A stretch of DNA of 64,000 bases, from positions 48,990,406 to 49,054,405 of the forward strand of contig NC_083603.1 in the NCBI RefSeq assembly GCF_029168945.1. The letters are read 5' to 3'. The notes under the pieces are model-generated. The model worked only from the letters and a program-made list of their open reading frames with translations, was not told the DNA's origin and did not search any database. This document shows, one piece after another, positions 46,559 through 58,615 of the stretch; within the stretch, counting starts at the first letter, position 1, and every line of letters starts with the position of its first letter. A program made the translations under genes and the position numbers. This DNA comes from Cannabis sativa. Taxonomy: Eukaryota; Streptophyta; Magnoliopsida; Rosales; Cannabaceae.

Positions 46559-48253
46559 TTATGAACAAATAAAATTAAACAATGCAAACTCCCAAAGACT
46601 TTCGAGGGAGTCAAAGCGACTTGCATCTAGGGCCTTTGTGAAAATATCAGCTAATTGTTTTTCAGTATCAACATATTCTAATTGCAATGATTTATTTTCA
46701 ACAAGTTCCCTGATAAAGTGGTGTCTTATGTCAATGTGCTTTGTTCTAGAATGTTGAACAGGATTTTTGGAAATATTTATGGCACTAGTATTGTCACAAA
46801 AAATTGTCAAAACACCCAATTCAAACCCATAATCAATCAACATTTGTTTCAACCACAATAGTTGAGTACAACAACCGCCAAATAGCCGATGTACTCGGCT
46901 TCGGCGATGGATAAGGAGATGGAATTCTCGTTTCTTGCTATGCCAAGATACTAGATTATTCCCAAGAAAGAAACACCCTCCACTTGTGCTCTTTCGATCA
47001 TCGGCATTTCCCCGCCCAATCCGCATCACTAAAACAAGCAAGATTTGAATTGGTATCTTTCGAGTACCAAATTCCATAATCAGAGTGCTATTAACATATC
47101 TAATAATCCTTTTCACAAACTCGATACATGAGATTCCATAGGATTACTTTGATATCTAGCACACACTCCCACACCGTAACAATATCGGGACGACTAGCAA
47201 ATACAAAAGACTTCCAATCATGCTACGATAGAGTGTAGTGTCTACCTTTACTCCATTCTCATCTTTTGTTAATTTCAGTGTGGTGCTCATAGGAGTACTT
47301 ACCTGCTTAGCCGATTCAAGGCCAAATTTCTTGACAAGGTTCTTAGCATACTTGCTTTGAGATACAAATGTACCTCCTTCCATTTGTCTCACTTGAAGAC
47401 CCAGAAAGAAATTAAGCTCACCAACCATGCTCATTTCAAATTCACTTTTCATTTGATCAACAAATACCTGCACTTCATGGTTAGAACCAAAAACTATATC
47501 ATCAACATAAATTTGAGCAATGATAAAATCAGATTTTATATGTTTGATGAAAAGAGTTTTATCCACACTACCTCTGTGATAGCCATGAGAAAGTAAAAAT
47601 TGAGTCAACCTTTCATACCAAGCTCGAGGAGCTTGTTTCAGACCATACAAAGCTTTTTCAAGTTTGTATACATGGTCTGAAAATTGAGGATCTTCAAATC
47701 CTTTTGGTTGCTCAACATAAACTTCCTCATTCAAAATACCATTTAGGAAGGCAGATTTCACATCCATTTGAAACAATTTAATATTCAGAATACAAGCAAT
47801 ACACAGAAGTAAACGAATTGATTCTAATCTTGCAACAGGAGCAAAAGTTTCATCAAAATCAATACCTTCTACCTGTGTGTACCCTTGAGCCACCAAACGA
47901 GCCTTGTTTCTCACAATTGTACCGAACTCATCACTTTTATTTTTAAACAACCACTTTGTTCCAATAACATTTATACCTTTTGGTCTTCGGACCAAAATCC
48001 ATACCTTATTGCGAACAAATTGGTTGAGTTCCTCTTGCATTGCATTGAGCCATTCCTCAAAGGTCATGGCTTCCTTCACATTTTTCGGTTCATATTGAGA
48101 AACAAAGCAAAGAAAGCTGATTAAATTAATATACCTTCTGCGAGTTACCATGCTTTCTTCAGATTTCCAAGGATGAGATCTTTTGGATGATTCGGTTTGA
48201 CTCGGTGCTTGGTTCTTTCGAATAGAGTCGGTGATGATGTTTGGATGAGTCAA
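46559..48253 (-). pseudogene. SIRE-like copia reverse transcriptase and RNase H, frameshifted
   Basis: RT frame (48253-47156): [46 protein letters not shown], catalytic [10 protein letters not shown] and [11 protein letters not shown]. The frame is lost near 47160 and the RNase H part continues in 47116-46559 with DRKSTSGGCFFLG, FCDNTSAINISKNPVQHSR and QLADIFTKALD. The RNase H STAEAEY-type motif is disrupted by another shift near 46900. Confidence 0.9.
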
Positions 48254-48377
48254 GATAGACGGTTACGGTTCTCCGAGTTTCGGTTGCGACGGCAGATTCG
48301 TCCTTTGCGGCATCGGCAATGGGTTCTGCCGCATCGGGATCTCGTTACAACTTCCGGAGGAGTATCCATGAGACTAT

Positions 48378-49802
48378 CTATCTTGGCTTCGTGGAAAACT
48401 CTGAAAAATCTCTAAAATCATCAACAACCACATTAGCTGATTCCAAAACAGTTTGAGTTCTCATGTTATAAACATGATAAGCTCTACTGTTTAAGGAATA
48501 TCCAATAAACACACCAACATCACTTTTAGCATCAAATTTACCAATATGCTCACGATCTCTATAGACATAACACACACATCCAAAAACATGAAAATGACTT
48601 ACATTGGGGCGCTTACCTTTCCATTTCATAAGATGTTTTTGAGGTACCGGACGAATAAACACTCGTTTATTATGTAGCAAGTCAGTGTTAATAGCTTCAG
48701 CCCATAAGCGCTTTGTCAACTTCTTGCTATTTAACATCACTCTTGCCATTTCCCGCAATGTTCGATTCTTCCTCTCAACAACTCCATTTTGTTGAGGAGT
48801 TTTGGGAGCCGAAAATTCATGAGTTATACCGTAGACTTGCAAAAATCATCATACACGAATTTTCAAACTCCTTACCATGATCACTTCGAATTCGGACAAT
48901 TTTCCCAATATTACAACCTTTCTCAACTCTTAATCTCGTACAAAGAGTTTTAAAGGCATCAAAAGTGTCGATTTTTCTCTTAAGAAATCTACCCAAGTAA
49001 AACGAGAGAAATCATCAACACACACAAAGATATATCGTTTACCATTCAAACTTTCAACTTGTATTGGACCCATAAGATCCATGTGAAGCAATTCCAATAC
49101 CTTTGAGGTATTGATATCAGACACAGGCTTGTGAGTGATTTTTAATTGCTTCCCAAGTTGACACGGTTCACACTTACCTTCACTTTCCTTACCAAGCTTG
49201 GGAAGACCTCGAACAATACCTGCATTTGACAATTTTTTCAGGTTTTTGAAATTAATATGCCCAAGCTTGGCATGCCACGTATCCGTGGTGTTGTTGATAG
49301 CCGAATGACAAGTAAACACGGGGGTTAGAGTGTAACGGTTATCATTGGATCGAAATCCTTGCAAGATACATTCATTGACATCATTCGTAATATAACAATG
49401 ATCACTATCAAAAGAAACAAGAAACCCTTGATCACGCATTTGATCGATGCTAAGTAAATTAGCCCTCGATCCTTCAACTAACATCACATTTTTCGCCTAG
49501 GTAACCCTTCAAAATTTAGAGTTCCCATACCAACAACTTTTCCAGATAGGCCATTACCAAAAGTGACTTCTCCACATTGCATAGGCCGAATGTTAGTCAA
49601 AAAGTCCTTGTCACCTGTCATCCTTGTCACCTGTCATATGTCTAGAGCAACCACTGTCAAAATACCACATTTGAGATGCAGCAGTTTTATCAGAGAAACC
49701 AGCTAGACACTTCTTTTTCACCCATATTTGTTTCAAACCTTTATGTTTCTTTTGAGATTTTTTCAAATTATCAAAATAATTTGTTTTAAACAGATTGTTC
49801 AA
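48378..49802 (-). pseudogene. SIRE-like copia protease and integrase, frameshifted
   Basis: The protease motif WYFDSGCSRHMTGDKD is near 49640, where a short local duplication (GTCACCTGTCAT twice, 49609-49637) disturbs the frame. GAG-pre-integrase follows (WHAKLGHINFKNLKKLS, CEPCQLGKQ), then integrase with LLHMDLMGPIQVE and VDDFSRFTWV. The core is broken near 48930 and 48850 and resumes with FSAPKTPQQNGVVERKNRTL (catalytic Glu) and VFGCVCYVYRDR. 48254-48377 is a short linker. Confidence 0.88.
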
Positions 49803-49879
49803 CGTGAAACATTTAGCTCTGATATGTCCTTTTCTACCACAAAAATGACAAATGGGAACAAATCTTTTTACCTGAGATC

Positions 49880-51442
49880 TTACCCTTTTCGAAAATCCTG
49901 GAGATTTTGCAGCATCGAAGAGTCGTTCGCCGCAACAGTCGTGAAAGTTACGGCAGAGTTTGTAGCCTCAAGGTGATTCGTTGGAACACTAGATTTTACA
50001 AACTTCGTGACTCCAGAACTTTCCATTCCATTAGAACCAAGGCCTGCGAAACCTCTCTGACCTGCATTCTGAGCTTTTTCAAAAATAGAAGATCCAGGAT
50101 TAAGCATTTGAACATTTTTCTTAAAGTTTTCAAGTTCCTTCTTTAATAGAGAGATTTTTTCATCTTTATCACAAAAACTTGTCTCATATTCTTTTATTTT
50201 CAAATTACACATTTCAATCTGATGAGACAATTTTTTATTCAATTTATTCAACTCTCTATTTTCAGAAGCAACCTGAATCCATTTTTCATACATGACTTTG
50301 TATGATTCAGCAAGAGATTCTTCACAGATTTCAGACTCATCTGAATCTGATTCTTCTTGTTTGGTGGTATTATTCAGACATACCAATTTAGCTTTCACCT
50401 GTGAATCACACAACACATTAGTCATAACAGAGGTTAGGGCAACATTTTCAGCAATATCTTCATCACTTTCGGTTTCATCATCACTCCAAGTGACATTGAA
50501 ACTTTTCTTATTCTTTTTCAAAGTGTTTGCACACTCAGCTTGAATATGCCCAAAACCTTCACATTCCCTGCACTGAATTCCTTTTTTGTTAGAGACAGAT
50601 GGTTTAATGAAAGTATTACCTTTTGAACCTTTCGAAATATTCTTTTTATTTCCCATCTTTTTCATATATTTTTGAAAATTCTTAGTTAATAAAGCAATCT
50701 CATCATCACATTCACTATCAGAATTTTCATTATCAGCAACTTTCAAAGCAATACTTTTACCTTTATCAGCAATGGATTTGGGTTTGTCCTTTTGTTTAAT
50801 CTGTTGATTTAATTCAAAAGTACGTAAGGAACCCATCAATTCTTCCACTTTCATAGTGCTAAAATCTTTGGCTTCCTCCATTGCCAGAAGTTTAGTATCA
50901 AACCTTTTTGGAAGAACTCTAACAATTTTTCTCACAAGAACAGAATCATCAAGCTTTTCTCCAAGAGCAAAATATTCATTAGCAATGTCAGATAATTTTT
51001 CATAGAATTCAGTTAAAGTTTCATTATCAGACATTCTAAGCTCATCAAATTTAGTTTGAAGCGTGATAAATCTAGATCTTTTCACATCAGAAGTTCCTTC
51101 AAACTGAGTTTGAAGAATCTCCCAAGCTTCCTTAGCAGAAACACAAGATGATATAAGTTTAATGTAACCCTCACCTACACCATTAAAGATAGCATGCAAG
51201 GCTTTGCTATTGTAGGCAGATAGTTTATCATCTTCAATAGACCATTCCAGTTCAGATTTTATAGTAGTATTACCTGAAGAATCTGTCTCAACTGGAGGAG
51301 ACCAACCTGATAGAACCATTCTCCACGCCTTCTCATCTTGAGATTTGATGAAGGCCCTCATTCTAACTTTCCAATAAGGATAGTTAGAGTCATTAAGCAA
51401 TGGTGGTCTAGAGATAGAACTTCCTTCTGCAAAAAATGACAT
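49880..51442 (-). CDS. SIRE-like copia gag
   Basis: About 520 codons from the ATG at 51442 (MSFFAEGSSISRPPLLNDSN), chosen because it lies just inside the 5' LTR and primer site; the frame stays open into the LTR. Capsid-like (UBN2) domain with ALHAIFNGVGEGYIKLISSC and FYEKLSDIANEYFALGEKLD. Basic region, then a CCHC zinc knuckle CRECEGFGHIQAECAN, then a long charged segment predicted to be coiled coil (ENRELNKLNKKLSHQIEMCN). Ends RKG at a stop. A second CCHC-like region and the protease follow in other frames. Confidence 0.85.
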   Translation of the reverse strand: MSFFAEGSSISRPPLLNDSNYPYWKVRMRAFIKSQDEKAWRMVLSGWSPPVETDSSGNTTIKSELEWSIEDDKLSAYNSKALHAIFNGVGEGYIKLISSCVSAKEAWEILQTQFEGTSDVKRSRFITLQTKFDELRMSDNETLTEFYEKLSDIANEYFALGEKLDDSVLVRKIVRVLPKRFDTKLLAMEEAKDFSTMKVEELMGSLRTFELNQQIKQKDKPKSIADKGKSIALKVADNENSDSECDDEIALLTKNFQKYMKKMGNKKNISKGSKGNTFIKPSVSNKKGIQCRECEGFGHIQAECANTLKKNKKSFNVTWSDDETESDEDIAENVALTSVMTNVLCDSQVKAKLVCLNNTTKQEESDSDESEICEESLAESYKVMYEKWIQVASENRELNKLNKKLSHQIEMCNLKIKEYETSFCDKDEKISLLKKELENFKKNVQMLNPGSSIFEKAQNAGQRGFAGLGSNGMESSGVTKFVKSSVPTNHLEATNSAVTFTTVAANDSSMLQNLQDFRKG

Positions 51443-51484
51443 TCTAACAAAAACGTTATAGGACCACACTAAGAGTTTAGTGTC

Positions 51485-51498
51485 CCGCTCTGATACCA
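51485..51498 (-). other. Primer binding site of the SIRE-like copia
   Basis: Minus strand TGGTATCAGAGCGG, two bases from the LTR end ...CGATTTTACA. Initiator tRNA-Met type. Confidence 0.9.
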
Positions 51499-51500
51499 AT

Positions 51501-52627
51501 TGTAAAATCGTGTTTTTGCAAACGTCAGTTGTATATAAGAAAATATAAAAACTGTAAGCGTTTGCAGCAGCAGAAAGTAATTCTGCTACAGCAAAACGAA
51601 ACAGGCAGAATATAAAATATTTGCAAAAAAATAAATAACTTGACACAAGAGATTTATACGTGGTATCAGTGTTCTCACGAACACTCCTAGTCCACGGGGC
51701 CACGCCCAGAGAATGAAATCAATTAATAAAGTATCAAAATTACAAAGACAATTGACTTAAACAAGTTTAGACTCCCTCTAAAGTATTGCCGCAATCCTTT
51801 GTAATCCACCTTATGAATCTGACTTCTTGAAACACCTTCAAGCCCGAACTCCCTTCGTCTTTGAAGTGTGAGTGCTTACTTCCTCCCGAAGTAAGGCTTC
51901 AACAAGTCTTCTCCCGAAGACCAAGTGCTTACTTCCTCCCGAAGTAAGGCTTTATCAAGTCTTCTCCCGAAGACCAATCTCTTGTTCAGTCAAGTAGTTC
52001 TTCACAACCTCTAGGATAGAGTAAGAACAGAAATAGAACAACTAGAACCTAGATGAACAACTAGGCTCTCACAAAACAAAGAAAGACTCTCTTCTCTCAA
52101 AAGATAAATGTAGAAAATGAATAATGGAAGAGGTAATTCGAATGGTTGCTCTCTAGGCTCTATTTATAGACCATAGAAACCAAAGAGGCAACCACAAGTT
52201 CGAATTAGCAGCTGTACAAAAACTTTCCAAAAGAAACACGATCTGCTACATCAGATTCGGATGCTGACGAAGCGTATCCGCCTAAACGGGAAACTTACTA
52301 AAATCGGGTCCGATCTTCTTTCAATGCTTGATTCCTGCCAAAAACAGATTAGATATTCTGATTGTATCAAGATACAATCGAAATTAATAAGGAAAAGGCA
52401 ATAAACAAAGTTTCCCTAAAAAAGACAACTTTCCAAAAGAGAATTCCTTCTCTTTTGAGAAGTTTTCAACAAAGGAAAGTTCAGCTGAAAGTGCAACTTT
52501 CCAAACAAGGAAAAGGGCAACTACAATCCGAATTTATAAGGTAAGAAATCGAATATGAATGCACACCAATCTTACCATAAATGGGAAAATTATTTTGTCA
52601 ACTAACTTGCCAAAAAAAGACTTTACA
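51501..52627 (-). repeat. 5' LTR of the SIRE-like copia (1127 bp)
   Basis: Matches 43497-44677, with one fewer 54-bp repeat unit and a 1-base deletion near 52280. Ends at TSD TTAAC. Confidence 0.93.
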
Positions 52628-52755
52628 TTAACTTTAAATGCAAACTTTTAATTTAATATTTTAGATGTTAATTATATATAGTAGGAGAGTTCTTGTCTCT
52701 TTAGTTACAAGGTTCAGTGTTTGAACCATTATCAATACAAAGGAAATTTAAATAA

Positions 52756-53141
52756 GGTTAATTAGTAATTTTTTTTCTCCAGAACTTTGACATGTACCGT
52801 TGCCCCTGAACTTTTTTTGCCTTCCCCCGAACTATTGAGATTGTTAAATTTAAGGATTTTTGTCTAATTTCATTCAATTTTACTGTTTCAGTGATTGTTT
52901 ATGTACTAAACCATGCTCACTAGACTTTGATATCTACCAAATCATGCCTCTCAAATTTTGATATGTACTAAATCATGCCCCTTAAACTTTCATCCATGTT
53001 AGAATTTTTTACTAAAATTAGACAAAAGTCCTTAAATTTAACAATCTCAATAGTTCGGGGGAAATTTTTAATAGCTAAAAAAGTTCAGGGGGCACGATTT
53101 AGTACATGTCAAAGTTCAGTGAAAAAAATTACTAATTAGCC
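52756..53141. mobile_element. Mutator-like MITE, copy 2 (386 bp)
   Basis: Starts GGTTAATTAGTAATTTTTTT and ends AAAAAAATTACTAATTAGCC. Exact 9-bp TSD TTTAAATAA on both sides (52747-52755, 53142-53150). Interior shares CATCCATGTTAGA, ACTAAATCATGCCC and related words with copy 1. Confidence 0.85.
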
Positions 53142-53150
53142 TTTAAATAA

Positions 53151-53534
53151 ATATGTGAATGATAAGAATAATTGAATCCTTAACATTTTAAAGACAAAAA
53201 ACAATATAAGGTTTACCATTATACCAAATTTTTATATGAGGGTTATGATGCAGCAAGCCCCAAAATTCCCACAATTTAAGCATTTTAGTCCTTACTTAAT
53301 TTTCAATGATTGTCTTAAATAATTTATTGTTGTTATATAGTATATTAACTATTTAAAAATTTTCAAAAACTTATAAAAAGTTCACTATAAGTACAATAAA
53401 ACTCACCAGGAAGAAAAAATTAGATTAAAATGTCCCAAGTGTGTCCATTTAAGCAAGCTCTACCAATATACACTACAAAATATAAATGTAATGTATTATA
53501 GCATTTTATATACTATATATATAGCCATTGGACA
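53151..53534. other. AT-rich intergenic DNA
   Basis: No gene or repeat partner recognised. Confidence 0.6.
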
Positions 53535-53746
53535 TAATTTAATGGCTAATTAGGATTTTTATCCCCCAAACTTTAACGTGTACCAAATCATGTCCCTTGA
53601 ATTTTTAAGGTCGTTAAAAATGTCTCTTGAACTATAGAGATTGTTAGATTTAAGAACTTTTGTCTAATTTTAGTAAAAAAAAAGTCTAACATGGATGAAA
53701 GTTCAGGAAGTATGATATTTAGTATATGTAAAAATTCGAGGAGCAT

Positions 53747-54076
53747 AGTTTGATTTTAGGATCAATATGGAAAATGTTTTCTCAGCCCATTTTAACCATG
53801 AGCCAGAGACTTATATTTATACTAAATGGAAGTTGTTACAAAAGGGATGAGCAGAACAACAGCTCTATACAGGTGACAATACCAATTCCCAAGAAAGATT
53901 ACATAGGGGGGAATATTCTAACAGAATTGAAAAAAGATGTAATCATTATTCCAACAATCTTGGACCACAACAGGGGATGACATCTGTCAATAGAGAGTGA
54001 TGTAATCGGCAGAGTGAAGGTGCATAATACATCACCAAAGGCCTACACCAGATGCAGGAATTTCTATTTCTCAACA
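53747..54076 (-). repeat. 3' LTR of the Ale-like copia (330 bp)
   Basis: Matches 58616-58928 except for a 17-bp segment near 53812 present only here and a few substitutions. Confidence 0.92.
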
Positions 54077-55576
54077 CCTCCCCTCAAACGAAAGGGTGAG
54101 GTCTTCACTCCAAGTTTGTCCACAAGAAATGAAAATCTGGAATTTGGTAGTCCTTTGGTGAATAAATCAGCAATCTGATCGTGTGATGGTATATATCTGA
54201 CTTCCAATTGTTATTGCAGCACTTTGTCCCGAACGTAGTGAGCATCTATTCCAATGTGCTTTGTCCTAGCAGGAAAAAATCGGATTAGATGCCAAAGCGC
54301 TTGCACTAATGTTATCACACCAAGTGATAGAAGGCAGTAACAGTGGGACTTTGAGTTCTTTCAGCAATGATTCTACCCAGGATATCTCAGCAGCAACACA
54401 CGCTAACGCCCTGTACTCCGACTCCGTGCTTGATCTGGACACTACAGCTTTCTTTTTAGAGGACCAAGAGATTAAAGTTTCACCCAAATATACACAGTAC
54501 CCTGCAACCGAGCGTCTGTCATCTAGGCATGATGCCCGATCTGCATCAGAGAATCCAATTATACTCAGTTTATTGCTGAAACTGATATGTAGACCAAGAG
54601 TCTTAGTTCCCTGCAGATATCTCAGCACCCTTTTTACAGCATTCCAGTGAACAACAGTGGGACTTTGTAAGAACTGACTTAGCCTATTGACAGTTTAGGC
54701 TATGTCAGGTCTTGTATGGCAGAGATACTGAAGGGATCCGATTATGCTTCTGTAGATTGAGGGGTCCTGCATGAGTTATCCATCATTTATCGATAGAGTT
54801 TTGCCAGCAGTGATAGGTGTAGGACATGATTTGAGGTTGCTCATGTTGACTTTCTTCAATATATCTTCAATATATTTTGTCTGTGTCAAGTATAACCCAG
54901 TGATGTCTCTGAAGACTTTAATTCCTAGGAAGAAATGCAAGGGTCCAAGATCCTTTAATGCAAACAACTTGTTCAGTTTGCACATCAAGTTAGACACGAG
55001 TTTAGGATCACTCCCAGTCACCACTATGTCATCGACATAGATAAGTACAAGAATAACAGTTTTCTCATCTTTGTAAAAGAACAATGAGATGTCAGCCTTG
55101 GAATTCTGGAATTTCCATTGAATGAGTGTGTTCTTGAGCTTGTCAAACCAAGCTCTAGGGGCTTGCTTTAAGCCATAGAGAGATTTGTTGAGTTTGCACA
55201 CCCAATTTTCTTTCCCTTTTTCCTTAAACCCTTGTGGTTGAACCATGAAAACTTCCTCTTCCAAGGTGCCATTTAAAAAGGCATTGTTAATGTCCAATTG
55301 TCTGATATCCCAGCCTCTTGAAACAGCAATTGTGAGAACAATTCTCACAGTTGAGGCTTTTATCACTGGGCTGAAAGTCCCACCATAATCAATTCTTGGT
55401 TTTTGATGAAATCCCTTTGCAACCAGTCTCGCTTTTAGTCTTTCAATGGTGCCATCAGCTCTCAGTTTGATTTTAAATATCCACTTGTTTCCAATCAAGT
55501 TTTGGTAGGCAGCAGGGGGTCCCAGGTACGATTTTTCTTCAGGGCAATAACTTCTGTATCCATAGCACCTTTCCAA
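54077..55576 (-). pseudogene. Ale-like copia reverse transcriptase and RNase H
   Basis: RT (55576-54776) shows [54 protein letters not shown] and the catalytic IYVDDIVVTGSDP. The YRSIIGSLQYL-type region near 54750 contains stops. RNase H (54628-54266) has DDRRSVAGYCVYLG, SRSSTESEYRALA and WCDNISASALASNP. It then shifts frame and ends near 54090 with a short SKLG-type tail. Confidence 0.9.
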
Positions 55577-57053
55577 CCAGGGTGTTTGAGAGCTTGTTCA
55601 ACAGTATCTGGTTCAGTGAGTGTAGAGGGTAAATTTTTGGATGTGGTGAGATAAGTTCTAGGCTTAAATATACCAGCTGTTACACGAGTCACCATAGGAT
55701 GAGTAGGCTGTAAAGCTGTTGCCAGGGTTGGTTGAGGCTCCAAATCGGGTTCAGGGTCTGTAAGAGTAGGATCAGTGGCTGGTGTATGGGAAGGAGTAGG
55801 AGCAGGTTCGATGATAAATTCATTTGTTGGACTAGAACCAAAGTGATCATCAAATTCAGCACCATAATTACCGGAATCCTCCCCTGCATGATCAGAAACT
55901 AGACTATTTTCAGTGAAATGAATGTCTAGTGAAGGAGAATGCACCTGAGGTGAAGTTGGTGATGCATCAGAGGAGGCTGCAGCAGTAGGATTGACAGAAC
56001 CAGAGTTTGGTACATAGATATTTTCAAATATAGGAACTGGGAGACTAGGCCAGGAAGAACTATGCACAATGACAGGTTGTGGTGTGTGGTAATTGTTGAG
56101 AAATCCCTTTTTAAAGGGAAACTCAAGTTCGTTGAACATGACATTTCTAGAAATGTAAATGCGACCAGTGGGAGTGAGGCATTTGTAGCCTTTGTCAGCT
56201 TGCTATAACCTAAATTCACACATTTCAGAGAATGAAACTGGAATTTGTGTGCATGGTATGGACGTATGCATGGAAAACATGCTGTGCCAAAGGTCTTGAG
56301 AAATGCATAATCGGGTTTATGGCTAAAGAGGACTTCATAGGGTGATTTGTGGCCAAGGATAGGAGTGGGAAGTCGGTTTATCAAATAAACAGCAGTGTCA
56401 AATGCATCACTCCAATATTTGAGTGGCATTTGTGCTTGAGCAAGCAAAGTAAGGCCCATTTCAACAATGTGCCTATGTTTGCGCTCAGCATGGCCATTTT
56501 GAGCTGAATCGTGGGGACATGGATGTTGGAATTCAATGCCATGTTGATGCACTAAAGCAGTAAAAGGTTGGTATTCACCTCCCCAGTCTGTTCTTAAGCT
56601 TCTAATTTTCTTATCAAACTTGTTTTCCACAAGATTTTTGAACTTTATGAAGGCATTTAATGCTTCGGATTTGGATTTAAGTGGATACCACCAAGCAAAT
56701 CTGCTATGGTCATCAAGGAAATGTATGTAGTATCTATGATTTATATTGGATGCAATGGGAGCTGGCCCCCACAGGTCAGTATGCACAAGTTCTAAAACAG
56801 ATTTTGCTCGATTAGATGATAACTTATGTGGAAGAGCATGAGACTTACCATATTGGAAGGCATCACAGAAAGTTGGCATTTCATTTCTTAATTTTCTTAC
56901 ATTAGTGGACTCTAGAACAAGATTTAAAATCCTGGGTGATGGATGGCCTAAACGTCTGTGCCAAACATCTATTCTAGACACACGATTCTCATCAGTTTCA
57001 CACTGATTTACACTAGATTCAGCAGAAAAACAAGTAGGAAAACAAGCTGACAC
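55577..57053 (-). pseudogene. Ale-like copia integrase and linker
   Basis: GAG-pre-integrase motif DVWHRRLGHPSPRILNLVL; integrase core with LVHTDLWGPAP, LDDHSRFAWWYPL, LRTDWGGEYQPF and AQNGHAERKHRHIVE (D-D-E present); then LINRLPTPILGHKSPYEVLF. A TAG near 56202 and a frame change interrupt it. The proline-rich linker to RT follows at 56139-55580 (PTPSHTPATDPTLTDPEPDL). Confidence 0.88.
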
Positions 57054-57059
57054 AGACTG

Positions 57060-58584
57060 GTTTTTATTTGTGGACCGTGGATGAGTTTAACCTGTGGTAG
57101 AGTGATGATGAAGGGGTGTTTCCAGTCTGTACAATCCATCTCTAAGCACTCCTCAAAGCACCACCTTCTGTGTTGTTTTGTCCTTCACCAAACAAACATT
57201 AGAATGAAACTCAATCAGGACATTGTTATCATTGGTGAGTTTAGAAACACTAATCAAATTTTTAGCTATTTGAGGAACAAGTAACATCTCTTTTAACAAT
57301 AGGTGTTTCCCATCATTTGTGTCCAAGACACCACTACCAATGTGAGATATATTGAGTTTAGATCCGTCACCTACAACAACGGTTTCCTTACCACCATAAG
57401 GTTGCTTCTGGTTTAGAGAGGAACCATCCGAGGTGATGTGGTTACTGGCTCCACTGTCAGCAAACCAAACATCGCTCTCCAAAAACTTCAGGACTTGCAA
57501 CGAAAGCATTGTGGTTATTCTGTGATGATTTGTTCCCTCCATTTGATTGATTAGGATCAGTTCCCATGAAGTTTTCATCGAACCGATTGTAGCAAATTGC
57601 TGCAGAATGGCCATACTTGCCACAAACTTGGCAAGTTGGTCGAGTTGTATTGGTACGTCCTCTTCCACGAAACCTTCCAGGGCTGCCACGATTTCCAGAG
57701 AATCGACCTCCACTGCTAGAAAATTGGTTATGATTGTTGTGATTGTTTGAACCACGCCCTCAACCAGTGGTACTGGATCCAGGGTTGTTCTTAGCAGCAA
57801 CATTGGCCTGAGGATTTGTGGAATTGTCAGTTTTGCCATTGATGGTGAGAGTTTGTAACCTCTCAATTTTGCTATCAAAGCTCAGGAGTATATCCTGGAG
57901 TTCTTGCCACGATGTGCTTGACCTTCCCTCGATTTGAACCACGATAGAGAGATACTCAGCATCAAGTCTAGACAGAACGTTAGCAACCAAATGCACTTCA
58001 GGGTACGGGTCACCTGCAAGAGCAAGGATGTCAGACCAGTTTTTCTTTTGTCGAAGGTACTCACCCATTGGCGTAGATCCTTTGCGTACTGTCTGGATTA
58101 TGGTCCTGGTGTCATCCATTTTCGACTTGAAATAGGCACCATATAGGCTTTCCAAAGCTCTCCAGAGATCAGCTGCAGAAGTAGAACCCATAACTTCTGT
58201 AGCAATTCCTTCAGTCATCGAACTATACAACCAACCCATGAGGAGTTGATCATTGATTATCCATTGTTCATACTCTGGATTCGTTTCGAGCTCGCCTTCA
58301 TACTTAGCTTCACCAACGACTGGTACAAATTCTAGTGGACACAGTTTAGTGCCATTAAGGTATTCATGGAGTCTGTGCCCTCGGACAATAGTGGAAACCA
58401 TAGTTTTCCACAAGGTAAAATTGTTTCTGTCAAGTTTTAACGAGAAGGGCTGGTTAAGTGTTGTAGGTGGCTGAGAGAAGGTGTTGGGAAGCTAAGATGG
58501 AGCTGCACCATTTCTGTTGGTGCTTACAGCAGAGGGAGTCTGTGACCCTCCTTCGTTGTTCTGCTGTTCTTGAGGAGTAGCCAT
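57060..58584 (-). pseudogene. Ale-like copia gag and protease, with premature stop
   Basis: The ATG at 58584 starts MATPQEQQNNEGG, but a TAG about 30 codons later (near 58493) stops it. The capsid-like gag continues (58413-57760) with QWIINDQLLMGWLYSSMTEG and SLYGAYFKSKMDDTRTIIQT. A CCHC knuckle (CQVCGKYGHSAAIC) lies near 57600. The protease motif VWFADSGASNHITSD is near 57460-57420 in a shifted frame. Confidence 0.88.
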
Positions 58585-58600
58585 TGACAGAGATCAAAGA

Positions 58601-58615
58601 ATGGCTCTGATACCA
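58601..58615 (-). other. Primer binding site of the Ale-like copia
   Basis: Minus strand TGGTATCAGAGCCAT, starting directly after the LTR end ...CAAACT with no spacer. Confidence 0.9.

Larger units (their letters stand above)
43497..52627 (-). mobile_element. Ty1/copia retrotransposon, SIRE-like
   Basis: LTRs at 43497-44677 and 51501-52627, canonical TG...CA ends, TSD TTAAC at both flanks (43492-43496, 52628-52632), primer site at 51485-51498 and polypurine tract at 44678-44690. Copia-order gag-pol is on the minus strand. Long LTRs, a large gag with a charged tail and about 1.9 kb between RNase H and the 3' LTR suggest the SIRE/Maximus group; no clear envelope-like ORF was found. Several frameshifts break pol. 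Apart from one 54-bp repeat unit the LTRs are nearly identical, so insertion was recent. It lies between the promoters of the two carbonic anhydrase genes. Confidence 0.93.

Noticed and set aside
7012..58615. tRNA genes
   Set aside because: The only tRNA-like matches are primer binding sites of 12-17 bases next to LTRs. No cloverleaf was seen.
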